From: Flaccisagitta enflata
Lineage: Eukaryota > Chaetognatha > Sagittoidea > Aphragmophora
Direction of reading: 5' to 3'
Assembly (NCBI GenBank): GCA_965153355.1
Contig: OZ231128.1
Location: 28,458,001 to 28,522,000 of the forward strand
Length of the DNA: 64,000 nucleotides
The first letter of the stretch is position 1. Every line of letters starts with the position of its first letter. The position numbers and the translations under genes are program-made. Positions 33,301-45,564 of the stretch are shown one piece after another. The notes under the pieces were generated by a model. It was not told where the DNA came from, made no database searches, and saw only the letters and a program-made list of their open reading frames with translations.

Positions 33301-36300
33301 AAAGTGTATTTAAACTATTATATACAGAAAGAGAAAGAGGGAGAAACAGAAGAGAGAGGGGGGAAGGATTGGTTAATGTCTATCAACTAACTAGCTAGTG
33401 TGTATCATCAATAACTACCTCAATCAATTCAAACAATTGTCAACAAATGTAGCCAAGTACACTCACCACAGGTTCCACTGTAATCCCCAAAGTGCTTCCA
33501 GGTTGAATTGCTTGTTAAAATACACTGATTAACTGAAAGAAAGAATGCATCCAGATAACCAAATATATCATCACAAGCAAATGAATAGCAACGCCAACGA
33601 AAGGACAATGAAATAGATCGCAATACAAAGGCGCCAAATGCCAAAATATCAACGATATTCCACAGTCCCCCCGTTGGAATCCCATTCCAACCCAGTCACA
33701 CCGTCCCGCCTCAAAAAAAACCGAGGAGAGACCAAGGACCAAGTCACCTGAATGAGCGGACGAACGGACGGCGAAAGGAGCGGCGCGAAACGCGCCTAGC
33801 GACGCGAAGGCGCCGCGCCACGCTGTCCTTGTGGCTGCGGAGCGCGCTGCGCGTCAGGATCGGCGGCAGGCGGGTGCTGATGCCGCTGCTGCTGCTGATA
33901 CCCTTGACGCTGACCACCGCGTCCGTGGTGTCGAGGGCGAGATGCTGACGGCGACGAGGTGGCAACAGGCGCCATCGCTTCTGTCGCCGCAGTTCGCCCG
34001 AGGAGACAAACCCCGCGAAAAAAGTCCACAAAGCTCGACGGGGGGGTTGAAAAGGACGCGTTGGGGAGGAAGGGGGTTGCCTCCCTGTAGCGCCGTGACA
34101 AGTCTTCATCATCAAGAGTTTGATTAGGCCGAAATCCGCCGTGGTCGCGGCGCCAGCCTCCACGGCCGCGGCCATTACCACGGCCAGTTCCACGGCCAGC
34201 TTGCCGATGTTGTTTTTGAGGGTTGGGGGACGGCGCCGGTGGGGGGATGGATGAATCTGCCGCCGAAGCGGCAGCCATCGCCTTCCCCCCCTCCAAATGC
34301 TTCCCCTTTCCCTTCTTTGAAGAGGATGAAGAAGACGACTTGGGTGGATCAGCCTTCAAGGTGACCTCAGGAGCACCTCCGGCTGCACCCTCCTCCTCCT
34401 GCCTCTTCTTTTTCTTTGAGGGCTTCTCCCTCTCCTTCCTTTCCTTCGCCTTTTCCTTCATCTCCTTTTCCATCTCCTCCATTTCCCGCTGCATCCCTTC
34501 CAGCTTCTCCTTCTTCTCCCGCTCAACCTCTGCCTTCACCTCTTCCATCTGCTTCCTCTTCTCCTCTATCTTTTCCTTTAACCCATCTCTCTCCTCCTTC
34601 ACCGTCCTCCGTCACCGATGCATCTGTTTTTACCCCCGGCTTCTCGTCTTTCGTCCTGATCTCCCTCTTCGTTCTTTCTTGTTCTCCTGGTTCCATTTTC
34701 TTTGGCTTCACATCACCCAATTTACGGAAAGGCATTGTCGGTGGTTTTTTGACCTCCTTCTTAGCCTCTTTTTCCTTTTTTGGGTCTTCGGCGTAAAGCT
34801 TCTTTTTTGACTTTCGCAGTGGATCCGGTAGCGATCTCTCTGGGATTGACGGCGTCTTCACCTCCTTCTTGGCCGTCGACGTCGGTCTCGACGTCACTCC
34901 GTTCACCCACGCGCTCGTCAATGCATCCGGAGTTTCGCCACCGAATGCTGCACCTGCGGCGGTCATCTCCAATCCGGCGCCAGCGTCCCTTGACTTTTCT
35001 CCCTCGTCGACGGCGCCGCTTGCCGTTGACTGTTCGTCTTCGTTCGCCGTTATCAAGTCCTGCAGCTCTGCCGCGTTTTTGTCAATATTGTCCAATTCTT
35101 TCTCATGGAGGGTTTTGTCGAGGTCCTTTTGCCTTTGTATGTCTTGGATAATGCTTTGATGGTACGCAATATCCGCGTCTGCTTGCGCGTCGTTGGATTT
35201 TATCCGTTCCTTCTCGGCTTCTCTTTTTCTTTGTCTGTCTTTCTCCACCTGTTGTGACATCACCGTCGACGTTTTGCTCCTCTGGGATCCCTTTTTTGAC
35301 GACCTCGTCGAGTGCGTCGTCGACTTGGCATTTTCCGATATTCCACACCCCTTAACTTCAACCACAACCTACTTAGGCAAGGCACGGATACCGCTGACCA
35401 TCTAACGCTTTTGCGACTATTTACTTTTTCGGCGTTTTTAAGCTTTCTGAGCATATGGTTCCTGCTCAGATGCCCTAGTGACCTCCAGCACTGCTCCTGC
35501 CCACCCGCACGCGACTTGGGTAGCCGTGTATCTGGCCTTGTTCAAACGCAGTGCAGTCCCAGATTCTATACATATTTTAAACACATTCGTAGGTGACTTT
35601 GGAGGTATAGTGGAGCTTCACTAGAGCGCGAGCGCACCCTCTACTAAGGCATGCCCGCTTATAAGGTATATAACTTACAGTCTCAAGAAAGATTTTGTAG
35701 TTATTTTCATTTTGGCAATAAGGCAGCTTCACATGCCCATAACATGATAACATGCCCTTTGATGACATGACTAAATCTGATTTTTTCGACTAACCAATGA
35801 AGTGCCTCCATGTAAATTCGTCACGAACACTACACTTAATTGGCATTTTGCACATTCAGATGGCCGAAGTTCGTGATGTTGTACGATCAAGATCCTCAAC
35901 GTTCCTTCATGCAAAAGATGTCTGATTTCCCGGTTGTGGTGATGTATAACGGAACGAATTCGATGGCCGGTGAAATCACCGCCGTCACCAGCTGCAACAT
36001 GTATCTTGTCTACTTTCCCAAAGATGTCCAAACATGTCAGATCAAGCTTGCACCTCTGCCGATTGGTATCGAGTAAGTTGAAGCCACAAATGTCAGTTGA
36101 TTCAGTTGTAAAATACCGATGTGTTTTTGGTCGCGGACTGTATGAGAGAATGTGTCTATTGGTCCATCGGTAAGACCGTCTATCACTCAGTATCAGAAGT
36201 AACATGCGGTGTTAAAACTGATATCGACTGTGTGTCCAGCCTTGATTAAGAGACTTTGTCCGACTACCAGCCAAAACACGGAATGAGTTGAGGTAGAATG

Positions 36301-37322
36301 ATCGTCTCTCACTTTGATAGTTTTTGGGTCATTGTAGTGTGTACAATATAAATCTAAATGAAACTAAATCACTTTTGGGGCGGTTTTTGAAATATATGCA
36401 AAAATGGTGCAAATTTTGTAGATTATTCATCATAACTCTTTGTGGTGATGTTTTCTGGTATTTTTGACTGCAGATTCGGATTCAGCGAGTGCTTTGCGGT
36501 TCGTTTGATATGTCACACTATATGATTTTGAAAAAGAAATAAAAAGTTAATTTTTTCATCATATTGCTATAAAATACATTTATTTTTAATGATTTTATAA
36601 AAAAAAAAGTTTTTACTTCTTTTTCAAAAGTATATAGTGTGATATATCAAACGAACCGCAAGCCACCCACTGAGTCCAAATCTGCGGTCAAAAATACTAA
36701 AACAAATCATCACAAAGAGTTATGATGAAAAATATACTAAATTTGTACTATTTTTGTGTATATTTCAATAAGCGCCCCAAAAATTATTTAGTTCTTTTCA
36801 GATTTGTATTATAGACACCACAAGGACTCAAAACCTATCAGAGTTGTAAACGACCATTTCAAGTCAACTCATTTCGTGTTCTGGCGGACAGTGGACTGTC
36901 CGTTCGTTGGTCCGTCGATCGGTGCATGAGGCTCGAGTCAAAAAGTGAAGCATTTCTTCCTCTGCTCCCTCCCCTCTCCCGTCCACGATTATATTGTAAC
37001 CGCGGACCACGATTCAGTTTTTTTAGAGGATTTCCACATTTGTTAATTAACTTGTAAATATATTTTCATATTCACTCTTGATAGTTCTACTCTAATGAAC
37101 GTTGACGTGAAATATGAGCACGACGATTCCTTGTTTGACGATTCACTCGATTGGCCTTTGAAACCCGAGCTGACCGAAGAAAGACTCAAAGCGGGGAAAA
37201 ATCCTATCAAAGTGGGAATATCGCCAGAGAGTGGAAAGGTAGACATGTACAACTATACATTATTACCTGTTTTTCCAAACAATTCTTACAGTTAAATTCA
37301 ATTATTGTTGTTGTTGTTGTTT

Positions 37323-37414
<92 letters not shown>

Positions 37415-40114
37415 CAATTTTAGATGCGTCCTCGCATCTCTATAATTGGGTGCGAGAAAGGAATGAAGATTCTTAACGCGATTCTTCCTCTCCTCTTCTT
37501 CCTTTTCTTCTTCTTTTTCATTTTTTTTCATTTTTTCCTTTTTCTTTTTCTTTTTCTTCTTCTTTCCTGCTTCCTCTTCTTCTTCTTCTTCTTCTTCTTC
37601 TTCTTCTTCTTCTTCTTCTTCTTCTTCTTCTTCTTCTCCTCCTCCTCCTCCTCCTCCTCCTCCTCCTCCTCCTTCTTCTTCTTCTTCTTCTTCTTCTTCT
37701 TCTTCTTCTTCTTCTTCTTCTTCTTCTTCTTCTTCTTCTTCTTCTTCTTTTTTTTCCTCTCTCCTTCGTCTACTTTTTCATAAGACCACCATCAATATAT
37801 ATCATATTCTAACATCATCCTTTCCAGATGAAATACGCCTATTTGCAAATTAACGTGAAGCGAAATGGTCACGACGTAAATATTGCCCTGGCCATTCCTA
37901 TGTACACGTTTTCATTTGTGACGGCGATCATCTATTTGCTGCCAATAGGTACATTTCAAGACCAAAGTTAAACTCTTGCTATTTATTCTAAGTCATGGTT
38001 TTATGTTCATCCACCGCTTCGCCATGTTTTCATACTTTTTTTGCAACTTAACTTTCCCAGATTCAGGAGAGAGAATTGGCTCTGCGATAACTATGGTCTT
38101 AACCATAGCCGTTTCCATGCTTGCAGTCAAGGTGAGATTTGATGAAAAAAAAAAAACAATAGAAATCCACGCATTTTGAGAATCTGTTCTGAAACCGACT
38201 ACAGAAAGGACACATAACCCCCACCCCCCAGAAAAAGGCCGTTATACAAGGCTGCTACAGTGCGCCGTGCGGATTGACGAATGTTTGCGTTACCGACAGA
38301 CGAACCAACCATTCGACCGACGGACACAGCCAATTATAGAGGTGCACCTAAAAAGTATAGTGTCGTGTCGTGTAGTGTCGCGTGTCCGCTGAACAAGGAC
38401 GCGGTGTCACAATATCGTTGTGGACGGGTGGGCAGGGGCGACCAGCTCCCATCCACACCCAACTCCCCACCCAACCCCCTTCCCGACACTGACGGACCAA
38501 CGGACGGACAAAGCCTCTTATGCCTCTTATGCCTCTTATACCTCTTAGAGTCGCGTGTCCGTTAAAAAACAAGCCCGACCGGACAATGATGCGTCCGGGC
38601 TGTGTCTCAGCGTGTATTGATCATGTGACATATGTATGGAGAGACAGATGGACGAACAGACGGGTGAAAAGACTCTTAAAACATGTTGGTTAATCATTTG
38701 TTTCAGTGTAGGATCTCACCGTGGCCAAAAACAGCCGAGAAACGCGGTTTTTGCACAGGCGTAACGGACGGACCGACCGACCGACGGACGGACCGACGGA
38801 CGGACCGACCGACGGACGGACGGACGGACAGACCCTCTTATAGAGATGCGTTCCTGACGGACGCATCTAAAAACGAATGGTCTTCTTTCCTCACTTTGAA
38901 AGGACATGCTCCCGAACACGGACACTGGCAGATCCGGCGATCCGTACTTCTCGCTGTTTTGTCAAGTGACCTTCGCTCAGACCATGTTTCTTTTCTTCGA
39001 ATCCATCTTCGTGTTGGTCCTCTGGAACGCCGATTCTCCGCATTCCGTCTTCAACCAATTCAGATTCGGGCGATTCTGTCGGCGGAAGGAAGACGACGCC
39101 TCCAAAGCCTCGTCAACCGCATCCTCGGCGACGTCGAGTGTCGCGACATCGACAACTTACGAGCTCAGGAATAGAGAACCGGAAAACAAAGTCAAAGATG
39201 ACGATTCAATGGATGGGCGAGATAAAGAGGAGGAGCAAGGCTCATGCGATACTCTCAAGGTCAAGAAATATCTTTATACTAATCACTAAAACGAGCATGT
39301 AAAGATACTTTTTTTTTCTGGTTCGGTTGATTACACTAGGCTAGTTTTTACTTACAAAATAGTGACTGTATACATTAAGATGAGCATGCTTACTAAAAAA
39401 TGTTAAAAGTAATTAAGCACAAATTGGGCTTCCAATATCCGTGATTAAACAAGGTTTCGAAATACGCCGAACCGCCGTACCAACAATTACACATGGTCCA
39501 TGTGACATGGACGCAAAATAGAGTGTGATGAGGCGCCAAAAGTTTTAGCGCCCCCCCCCCTTCAGCCAGCTTGGTTGAATAATATTTTCTTTTTAAAGTT
39601 GTTTTAAGTTACTAAGGGGAATATGAATGGTGCCATCAGAGGGAAGTTTGAGATTGTACCTAGAACCTCAAAATTTACCACTTTTTACTCCATTTTCTTT
39701 AATTTTTAAAGAGTGTTTATTTTATGTGTAAAGGTGATGAATTTCAAGGTTTTAGTTACAATCACAAAAATCGCTCTGATGACGCCACTTCTGTTTCCCA
39801 AAGTTACTAAAAATGACTTTTAGTTTTAATGGGAAATTTCAGTCAATCAATATCGCTGAAGAGGGGGTGCTAACTTTTTTGGGGCTCTTGGCGCCTCATC
39901 ACCTTCTATTTTGCGTCCATGTGTAAAACTAAACAATTAACAATAAACAATTGTGCATATGTCTGTTTTTCTCCGATTTCAGAAATTGGCGGTGCGGATG
40001 GATCTGTTTTTTTCGTTGGTCAACTTACTTGTTAGCATCATCATCGTCACATCATGTCTCTTCAACATCAAAAATGCTTTTATACCGAGAGCGAGGGAAC
40101 TGGCAGAACACTGA
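26026..40114 (+). CDS. Cys-loop (pentameric) ligand-gated ion channel subunit, nine exons, complete
   Basis: A receptor subunit of the nicotinic-type superfamily, acting in the plasma membrane. Exons: 26026-26122, 26561-26721, 27060-27175, 35860-36072, 37085-37238, 37828-37948, 38061-38131, 38903-39259, 39983-40114. All have GT-AG borders and matching phases, giving 473 residues. Features: signal peptide (about 1-24, ending VFCA); ligand-binding domain with LEWHDTDLKW; Cys-loop C170-C184 with the canonical 13 intervening residues (reads FPKD, not the common FPFD); N-glycosylation sites NVT and NGT; M1 about 263-286; PIDSGER before M2 (about 293-310); M3 about 325-351; Ser/Lys/Asp-rich cytoplasmic loop; M4 about 437-458. 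The Gly-Glu-Arg motif before M2 resembles cation-selective channels rather than the Pro-Ala-Arg of anion channels (family knowledge). No adjacent cysteine pair in loop C, so it is non-alpha-like. The ligand cannot be inferred. Confidence 0.93.
27222..27306. repeat. (ATTC)n tetranucleotide repeat
   Basis: TTCA units, followed at about 27333-27363 by a (CT)n tract, in intron 3 of the ion-channel gene just after its exon 3. Confidence 0.95.
27445..27618. mobile_element. Tc1/mariner- or pogo-type MITE
   Basis: A 174-bp unit with inverted ends CAGTTAAGCTTCACTAGAGC / GCTCTAGTGAAGCTCCCCTG between TA dinucleotides (27443-27444, 27619-27620). A second, truncated copy in inverted orientation is at about 35607-35740, in the same intron. 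Confidence 0.8.
29131..29238 (-). CDS. Possible first coding exon of an unidentified antisense gene
   Basis: An ATG-initiated 36-codon frame (MIRIKSEKGLEGLKFDTK, later RYGIFTNQGNAEYLPM) ends exactly at a strong donor, CCCATG|GTAGGTAAGG. Upstream the frame has stops, so it would be a start exon. I could not find a matching acceptor and exon downstream. It could be a remnant or chance. Confidence 0.25.
29286..29655. mobile_element. Foldback MITE-like element with long arms
   Basis: GTGAGTCCGCAATTC through TTGTTAGGGTG (left) pairs with CACCCTAACGAAGG through GCGCTCTAAGTGACGTAGTC (right), each arm about 140-150 bp. It lies in intron 3 of the ion-channel gene. Target duplication not resolved. Confidence 0.8.
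30939..31705 (+). mobile_element. Minisatellite-bearing element (family M)
   Basis: Head TTTTGGGCAGCGGCCCCAAA, a TTC-rich stretch, the 18-20-bp minisatellite, an internal inverted CATAGGTCATCGGCCCCTTC, and the tail GGGGCAACGGGTACCGCTGA ... ACGCTTTTGCGACTAT. The same order recurs at 58236-58796. No coding capacity. Confidence 0.75.
32340..32578. repeat. 21-bp minisatellite array
   Basis: Unit AGATTTGAGGCCTGAGAGGC plus C, about eleven good copies, with flanking degenerate units from about 32240. Confidence 0.92.
32585..32913. mobile_element. Foldback MITE-like element
   Basis: Left arm AGTATGGTCAAATTCGAATT ... TGACCGCC pairs with the right arm GGCGGTCATGACTAAACTTT ... AATTCGGATTTGACCATACT. 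It sits between the minisatellite arm and the outer block of the composite. Confidence 0.8.
33113..33795. other. Intron 3 segment downstream of the antisense gene
   Basis: Contains three CACTTCCGG/ACTTCCGA-like motifs near 33169-33250, an AG-rich run near 33329-33370 and no recognisable gene. Minus-strand frames here (33742-33429) look hydrophobic but have no domain or splice support. Confidence 0.4.
33796..35365 (-). pseudogene. Charged coiled-coil/RGG-like protein gene with a one-base frameshift, nested in ion-channel intron 3
   Basis: Two overlapping frames (35365-34523 and 34602-33796) join into about 520 residues if one extra base near 34603 is discounted. The N-terminal half has a Lys/Arg/Glu coiled coil (MSQQVEKDRQRKREAEKERI), then Ser/Lys/Pro-rich sequence. 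After the shift come a strong Glu/Lys coiled coil (KEKIEEKRKQMEEVKAEVE), a Ser run, a Gly/Arg box (GRGTGRGNGRGRGGWR) and a Gln/His/Pro tail. The Gly/Arg box suggests RNA binding (inference). No intron can bridge the frames. Either the gene is broken, the assembly has an indel, or frameshifting occurs. The first ATG directly abuts a repeat tail (35372-35420), so the ATG at about 35257 (MSQQ) may be the real start. Family not recognised. Confidence 0.5.
35372..35545 (-). mobile_element. Chimeric repeat: family M tail joined to a GTCN-core element end
   Basis: ATACCGCTGACCATCTAACG and TTTTGCGACTATTTACTTTT are followed by GCACTGCTCCTGCCCACCCG and GTAGCCGTGTATCTGGCCTTG, the start of the GTCN family in reverse. 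Nothing of the GTCN core remains. Confidence 0.65.
35607..35740. mobile_element. Truncated MITE, same family as 27445-27618
   Basis: AGCTTCACTAGAGCGC end followed by GCATGCCCGCTTATAAGGTA and a match to the 27.5-kb copy in reverse complement; the other end is lost. It ends about 120 bp upstream of ion-channel exon 4. Confidence 0.7.
36245..36895. mobile_element. Large foldback element in ion-channel intron 4
   Basis: AACACGGAATGAGTTGA at the left pairs with TCAACTCATTTCGTGTT at the right, and inward GCGGTTCGTTTGATATGTCA pairs with GATATATCAAACGAACCGC. Arms are about 290 bp around a short T-rich centre. It abuts a partial GTCN-core sequence near 36895-36930. Confidence 0.8.
37305..37414. repeat. 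(GTT)n microsatellite
   Basis: About 110 bp in ion-channel intron 5, followed at 37576-37749 by a (TTC)n/(TCC)n tract of about 170 bp. Confidence 0.97.
37576..37749. repeat. (TTC)n/(TCC)n microsatellite
   Basis: Pyrimidine triplet tract ending about 80 bp upstream of ion-channel exon 6. Confidence 0.97.
38235..38577 (+). mobile_element. Two GTCN-core short elements in ion-channel intron 7
   Basis: First copy about 38235-38355 (ACAAGGCTGCTACAG, GACAGACGAACCAACC core, ATTATAGAGGTGCACC). Second copy about 38396-38577 (CACAATATCGTTGTGGACGG, core GACGGACCAACGGACGG, a triplicated TCTTATGCC, hairpin arm GAGTCGCGTGTCCG). A third, complete core and hairpin follow at 38748-38873. Confidence 0.65.
38748..38873 (+). 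mobile_element. GTCN-core short element with variant hairpin
   Basis: Core of GACGGACCGACC units, CCTCTTATAGA, then the stem GATGCGT ... ACGCATC followed by TAAAAA. Both stem arms differ from the common GTCGCG/CGCGAC form and still pair. Confidence 0.75.
39496..39926. mobile_element. Foldback MITE-like element in ion-channel intron 8
   Basis: ACATGGACGCAAAATAGAGTG and TGATGAGGCGCCAA at the left pair with TTGGCGCCTCATCA and TTCTATTTTGCGTCCATGTG at the right. A C-run at 39551-39560 pairs with GAGGGGGTGC. Confidence 0.8.
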
Positions 40115-40180
40115 TAATGTTTTTCACTGCCCAGTTCTTCAATAATTTTTTTCCTATTCAACACTAATCAAAATTTAGGG

Positions 40181-40186
40181 AATAAA
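40181..40186 (+). terminator. Candidate polyadenylation signal of the ion-channel gene
   Basis: AATAAA 67 bases after the stop codon at 40112-40114, followed by a T/C-rich downstream region. Confidence 0.5.
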
Positions 40187-40200
40187 TTCCCGTTATTTCA

Positions 40201-40203
40201 TTC

Positions 40204-40275
<72 letters not shown>

Positions 40276-40287
40276 TCCCTCTCTCAT

Positions 40288-40365
<78 letters not shown>

Positions 40366-40366
40366 G
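40201..40366. repeat. (CTTT)n tetranucleotide repeat
   Basis: About 165 bp of TTTC units with one short interruption near 40277-40288, directly after the ion-channel polyadenylation signal. Confidence 0.97.
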
Positions 40367-42135
40367 TTATTGCTTTTTTTTTCCTTTTTTTCTTCTTTTT
40401 CCTTTTTCTTCCTTCCTTCTTTTTGTGACCTGATTTTTTAAAACTTTTTGCCGTACTATCACTAAAAATTTAATGAGGTATTATTTACTTGTTCTTGTTA
40501 CTTGTTTACTTGTTTCTGTTACTTGTTTCTGTTACTTGTTCACTTGTTACTAATTTACAAGCTCCATTGCATTGGTCACTTTAGTCCGCTTTTCCACTTA
40601 CATAGGACGGCGTCCCTCCGAAGGCAAAATTTGTGTTTCAAAGAAGGTCAAAATGGAAAAAAATGAATAAATGAAAATACAAAACAAAGTTAATAAAAAT
40701 GATTGAGATGGGTCAGATATAGTACTAAAAAGAAAAATTTGCATTTGTCAAGCAAAAGGACCAGGTTTAGTCAGTGATACTAAAAAAAAATTATTAAAAT
40801 TTTTCACTTTTTTAACTTTTGGTCACTGACAGGGGGCTGGTCGAAATTCTAAATTTGCATAGAAAATGAAAAAATGCAAAAACCAAAAACATAGTTCTCT
40901 TCCCAAATCAATTACGGAGAGAACTATGTTTTTCAAAATGCAAAATTTCCCTGTGTTTGGCTTTCTTAGAATTTCGACCTCAGAAAAAAGAAAAAAATGT
41001 AAGCAGAAATTCACTAAAAATCATCATTTTCCTCCTTGTTTTCATGTGAATTGCATAGTTCAAATTACCTTTTAGGTCAAAATATGATAAAATCATATAC
41101 ACCAAGTATCTATAAAGACAATTTGTCTACTAAAAGCATTCCAGCTTCATTATTGACCCGATAATGATGCAAAATGTATGGTGAAACGCTTCATTTTTCT
41201 TCACAAATTTATTGTCATAGATACACTCTCAAGATTCCTTTTGTTTATAGATCTTTATGGAATAAAATCTCATTCTACACAAGAGTCGCTGTGGATCTTG
41301 AGCCCAATTGCGATTCCAGCAATTATTCTGGTAAAAACAGAGGGCCATTAACCTACGATTACCCTCAGTTCGTAGCCGCACAAATTGTTGAACATTTATC
41401 GAGAATCTGTTTGGCTAGCTTAATGCAATAGGTCAGGGTCCCCCGTTCACACCAATGTTTTTTACACAGGGGTCCTAAAAAGGGTGTAGAATCCGAATAT
41501 GATATTCACTCGGGCAAAAAAAATCAGAGACGTTTTATTGTGCCAAAGACTGTTATTTCTGCAGGCTGAGTTTTAAGTCCAACTTGGCACCTTAAACTTG
41601 TTGCAGGTTTGTCTATCCGCCAATTTTTCAACGTTTTTGATGAATAATTGAATGAATGAATGAATGAATGAATGAATGAATGAATGAATGAATGAATGAA
41701 TGAATGAATGAATGAATGAATGAATGAATGAATGAATGAATGAATGAATGAGTGAATGAATGAATGGAAATGAAAGTGGTAAGGCATGAGAGGTGTTAGG
41801 AATGAAGAAATACGTCAGAATCAGTCGTTTTTCACATTTCTAACGTTTGCGTTACCCGACAGACCGACCAACCGATGGACATGACCTCTTATAGAAGTGC
41901 GAGAACGCACTTAAAGGAGCTAAGATTAAATTCATTGCTCACTCATTATTTTCAGTAGGCAGTAATCGTAGACTTCAGTTTAAACAACATAAACCGTTTA
42001 AGGCGAGACGAATTCCAATCTAATACGTCATGTGGCTAGTGTGGCTACATATATACAGCAACTTTTACAGCGCTTTAACTAAAGGGAGTATAATCAGTGC
42101 AGTATAATCAGTTTTGAAATGTGCGTATATTATGA
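40367..42135. other. Intergenic, repeats only
   Basis: Contains a foldback at 40831-40985 (GGTCGAAATTCTAA against TTAGAATTTCGACC, inner AACATAGTTCTCT against AGAGAACTATGTT), an (AATG)n tract at 41650-41766 and a short GTCN-core element at 41846-41917. A frame at 41174-41431, possibly starting after an AG at 41249, has no domain support. Confidence 0.55.
41846..41917 (+). mobile_element. Truncated GTCN-core element with variant hairpin
   Basis: Short core GACAGACCGACCAACCGA, then CCTCTTATAGA and the stem AGTGCG-AGAA-CGCACT followed by TAAA. Confidence 0.7.
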
Positions 42136-44224
<2,089 letters not shown>

Positions 44225-44384
44225 CTCGTCAGAATCTTATTCTGATTTGTCATGTAGCGCATCATTTTCTTCGTAAATCCTCTTGTGTCCTTTATGTTTG
44301 AGATACATCAACTCGATGGAAGACGCGGCCGATGTGAAACTGGGACCCGCCACCGCGGCTGTTGACGAAAACTCGCCAGTGACA

Positions 44385-45001
44385 CACTGTGCTTCCTACA
44401 GAAGTCTGAGTGAAAAATCGTATAACTGTGACTTTCTCAGCAGTTTTGTATAGTGTTGGGGTGTGATAACATGTAACTAGCCAAAATAAAATCATTCACC
44501 GAGCGCTTTTTGAGTAATCTTCAAAATGGAAAAAAATTAGACCCATTTTCAATAAAGATTCTACTGGGTTGTATTGACCTATTTTTTAGCTGCATATTGT
44601 TAATCTATGCAAAATTCCCTTTCATTTGATAGGTCGCACTCCATACTTTTGCAAAGAATTGAAGTTTTCATTTTTTGGGTCACCGTTACAAAAACGCAAC
44701 GGTGGCTCAAAAAATGAAAATTTCATTTTGAAATTAAACCATATAGTGCGACCTATCAAATGAAAGGGAATTTTGCATAGATTAACAATATGCAGTCAAA
44801 AAATTGGTCAATACAACTCAGTAGAATCTTTATTAAAAATGGGTCTAATTTTTTTTCATTTTGAAGATTACTCAAAAAGCGCTCGGTGAATGATTTCATT
44901 TTGGCTAGTTACATGTTATCACACCCCAACTCTATACAAAACTGCTGAGAAAGTCACAGTTATACGATTATTCACTCAAGACTTCTGTAGGAAGCACAGT
45001 G
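44385..45001. mobile_element. Foldback MITE with GACA target duplication
   Basis: Ends CACTGTGCTTCCTACAGAAG and CTTCTGTAGGAAGCACAGTG are perfect inverted repeats; the arms run about 300 bp and pair almost throughout. GACA lies at 44381-44384 and 45002-45005. CAC-type ends with a 4-bp duplication are reminiscent of Chapaev-type (CMC) elements, but assignment without a transposase is tentative. Confidence 0.92.
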
Positions 45002-45356
45002 GACAGTGTCATGCTTTATTTTCCTCGTGAGATCGACGGTCAGGGGCGCATCAGCGATAAGGGAAAGATCAGCGTTTGTAACTTTTATTTCGTCATTTTT
45101 AGGCACCAACTCAGATGAAATTTTCAGAGTTTTTGCCACATTGGAGTTGAGTTGGATCGTTTGGGTTTCTCGGAATTCATTTTTTTTGGTTTCTCCAGTT
45201 GAGATGATGGGAATTGATGATGAGCTTTGAAGTGACTCAGAACCAAGCATCCCTTGCTTTACAACCACGTACTGGGACAGTTTATCAGTGGGATAGGTTG
45301 CATCGTCGTTGCTGTGGTTGTGGTTGATGTAGTTCCTTGGTGCGGTGATAGCAACG

Positions 45357-45454
<98 letters not shown>

Positions 45455-45456
45455 GA
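45357..45456. repeat. (GTT)n microsatellite, coding poly-Asn on the minus strand
   Basis: About 100 bp, in frame within the Asn-rich coding segment. Confidence 0.95.
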
Positions 45457-45564
45457 TATTTATCAAAACCGTGTTGGCAACAATCATGTCCCCTAAAAGA
45501 CTGTTATCAATGCCCACCTGTACGCCGTCAGGCTTTGGATCAGAGTTTTCTGGTTGTGACATTG

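Larger units (their letters stand above)
44237..45562 (-). pseudogene. Asn-rich coding segment interrupted by a transposon, in frame with the ankyrin/Kelch gene
   Basis: From ATG 45562 the frame encodes MSQPENSDPKPDGVQVGIDN, a poly-Asn run from an (AAC)n tract (about 45357-45456), then Ser/Thr-rich sequence to KIKHDTV at 45002. There a 617-bp foldback element (44385-45001) with 4-bp target duplication enters and brings a stop after eight more residues. Element plus one duplication is 621 bp, a multiple of three, and beyond it the same frame stays open for 47 codons to a TAA at 44239-44237. Five codons later in that frame lies ATG 44224 of the ankyrin/Kelch gene. The simplest reading is an ancestral N-terminal part of the same protein, now broken by an insertion and a stop. 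It could instead be a separate upstream gene, or the element may be polymorphic or spliced out. Confidence 0.55.

Noticed and set aside
33169-33745. LTR of a retrotransposon
   Set aside because: No paired LTR, primer-binding site or polypurine tract was found; the motifs are isolated.
33744-34193. Alternative 149-residue minus-strand protein
   Set aside because: It is an out-of-frame shadow of the Gly/Arg-rich part of the frameshifted antisense gene.
41174-41431. Terminal exon of a plus-strand gene
   Set aside because: A possible acceptor precedes it, but no upstream exon, domain or codon-phase partner could be found.
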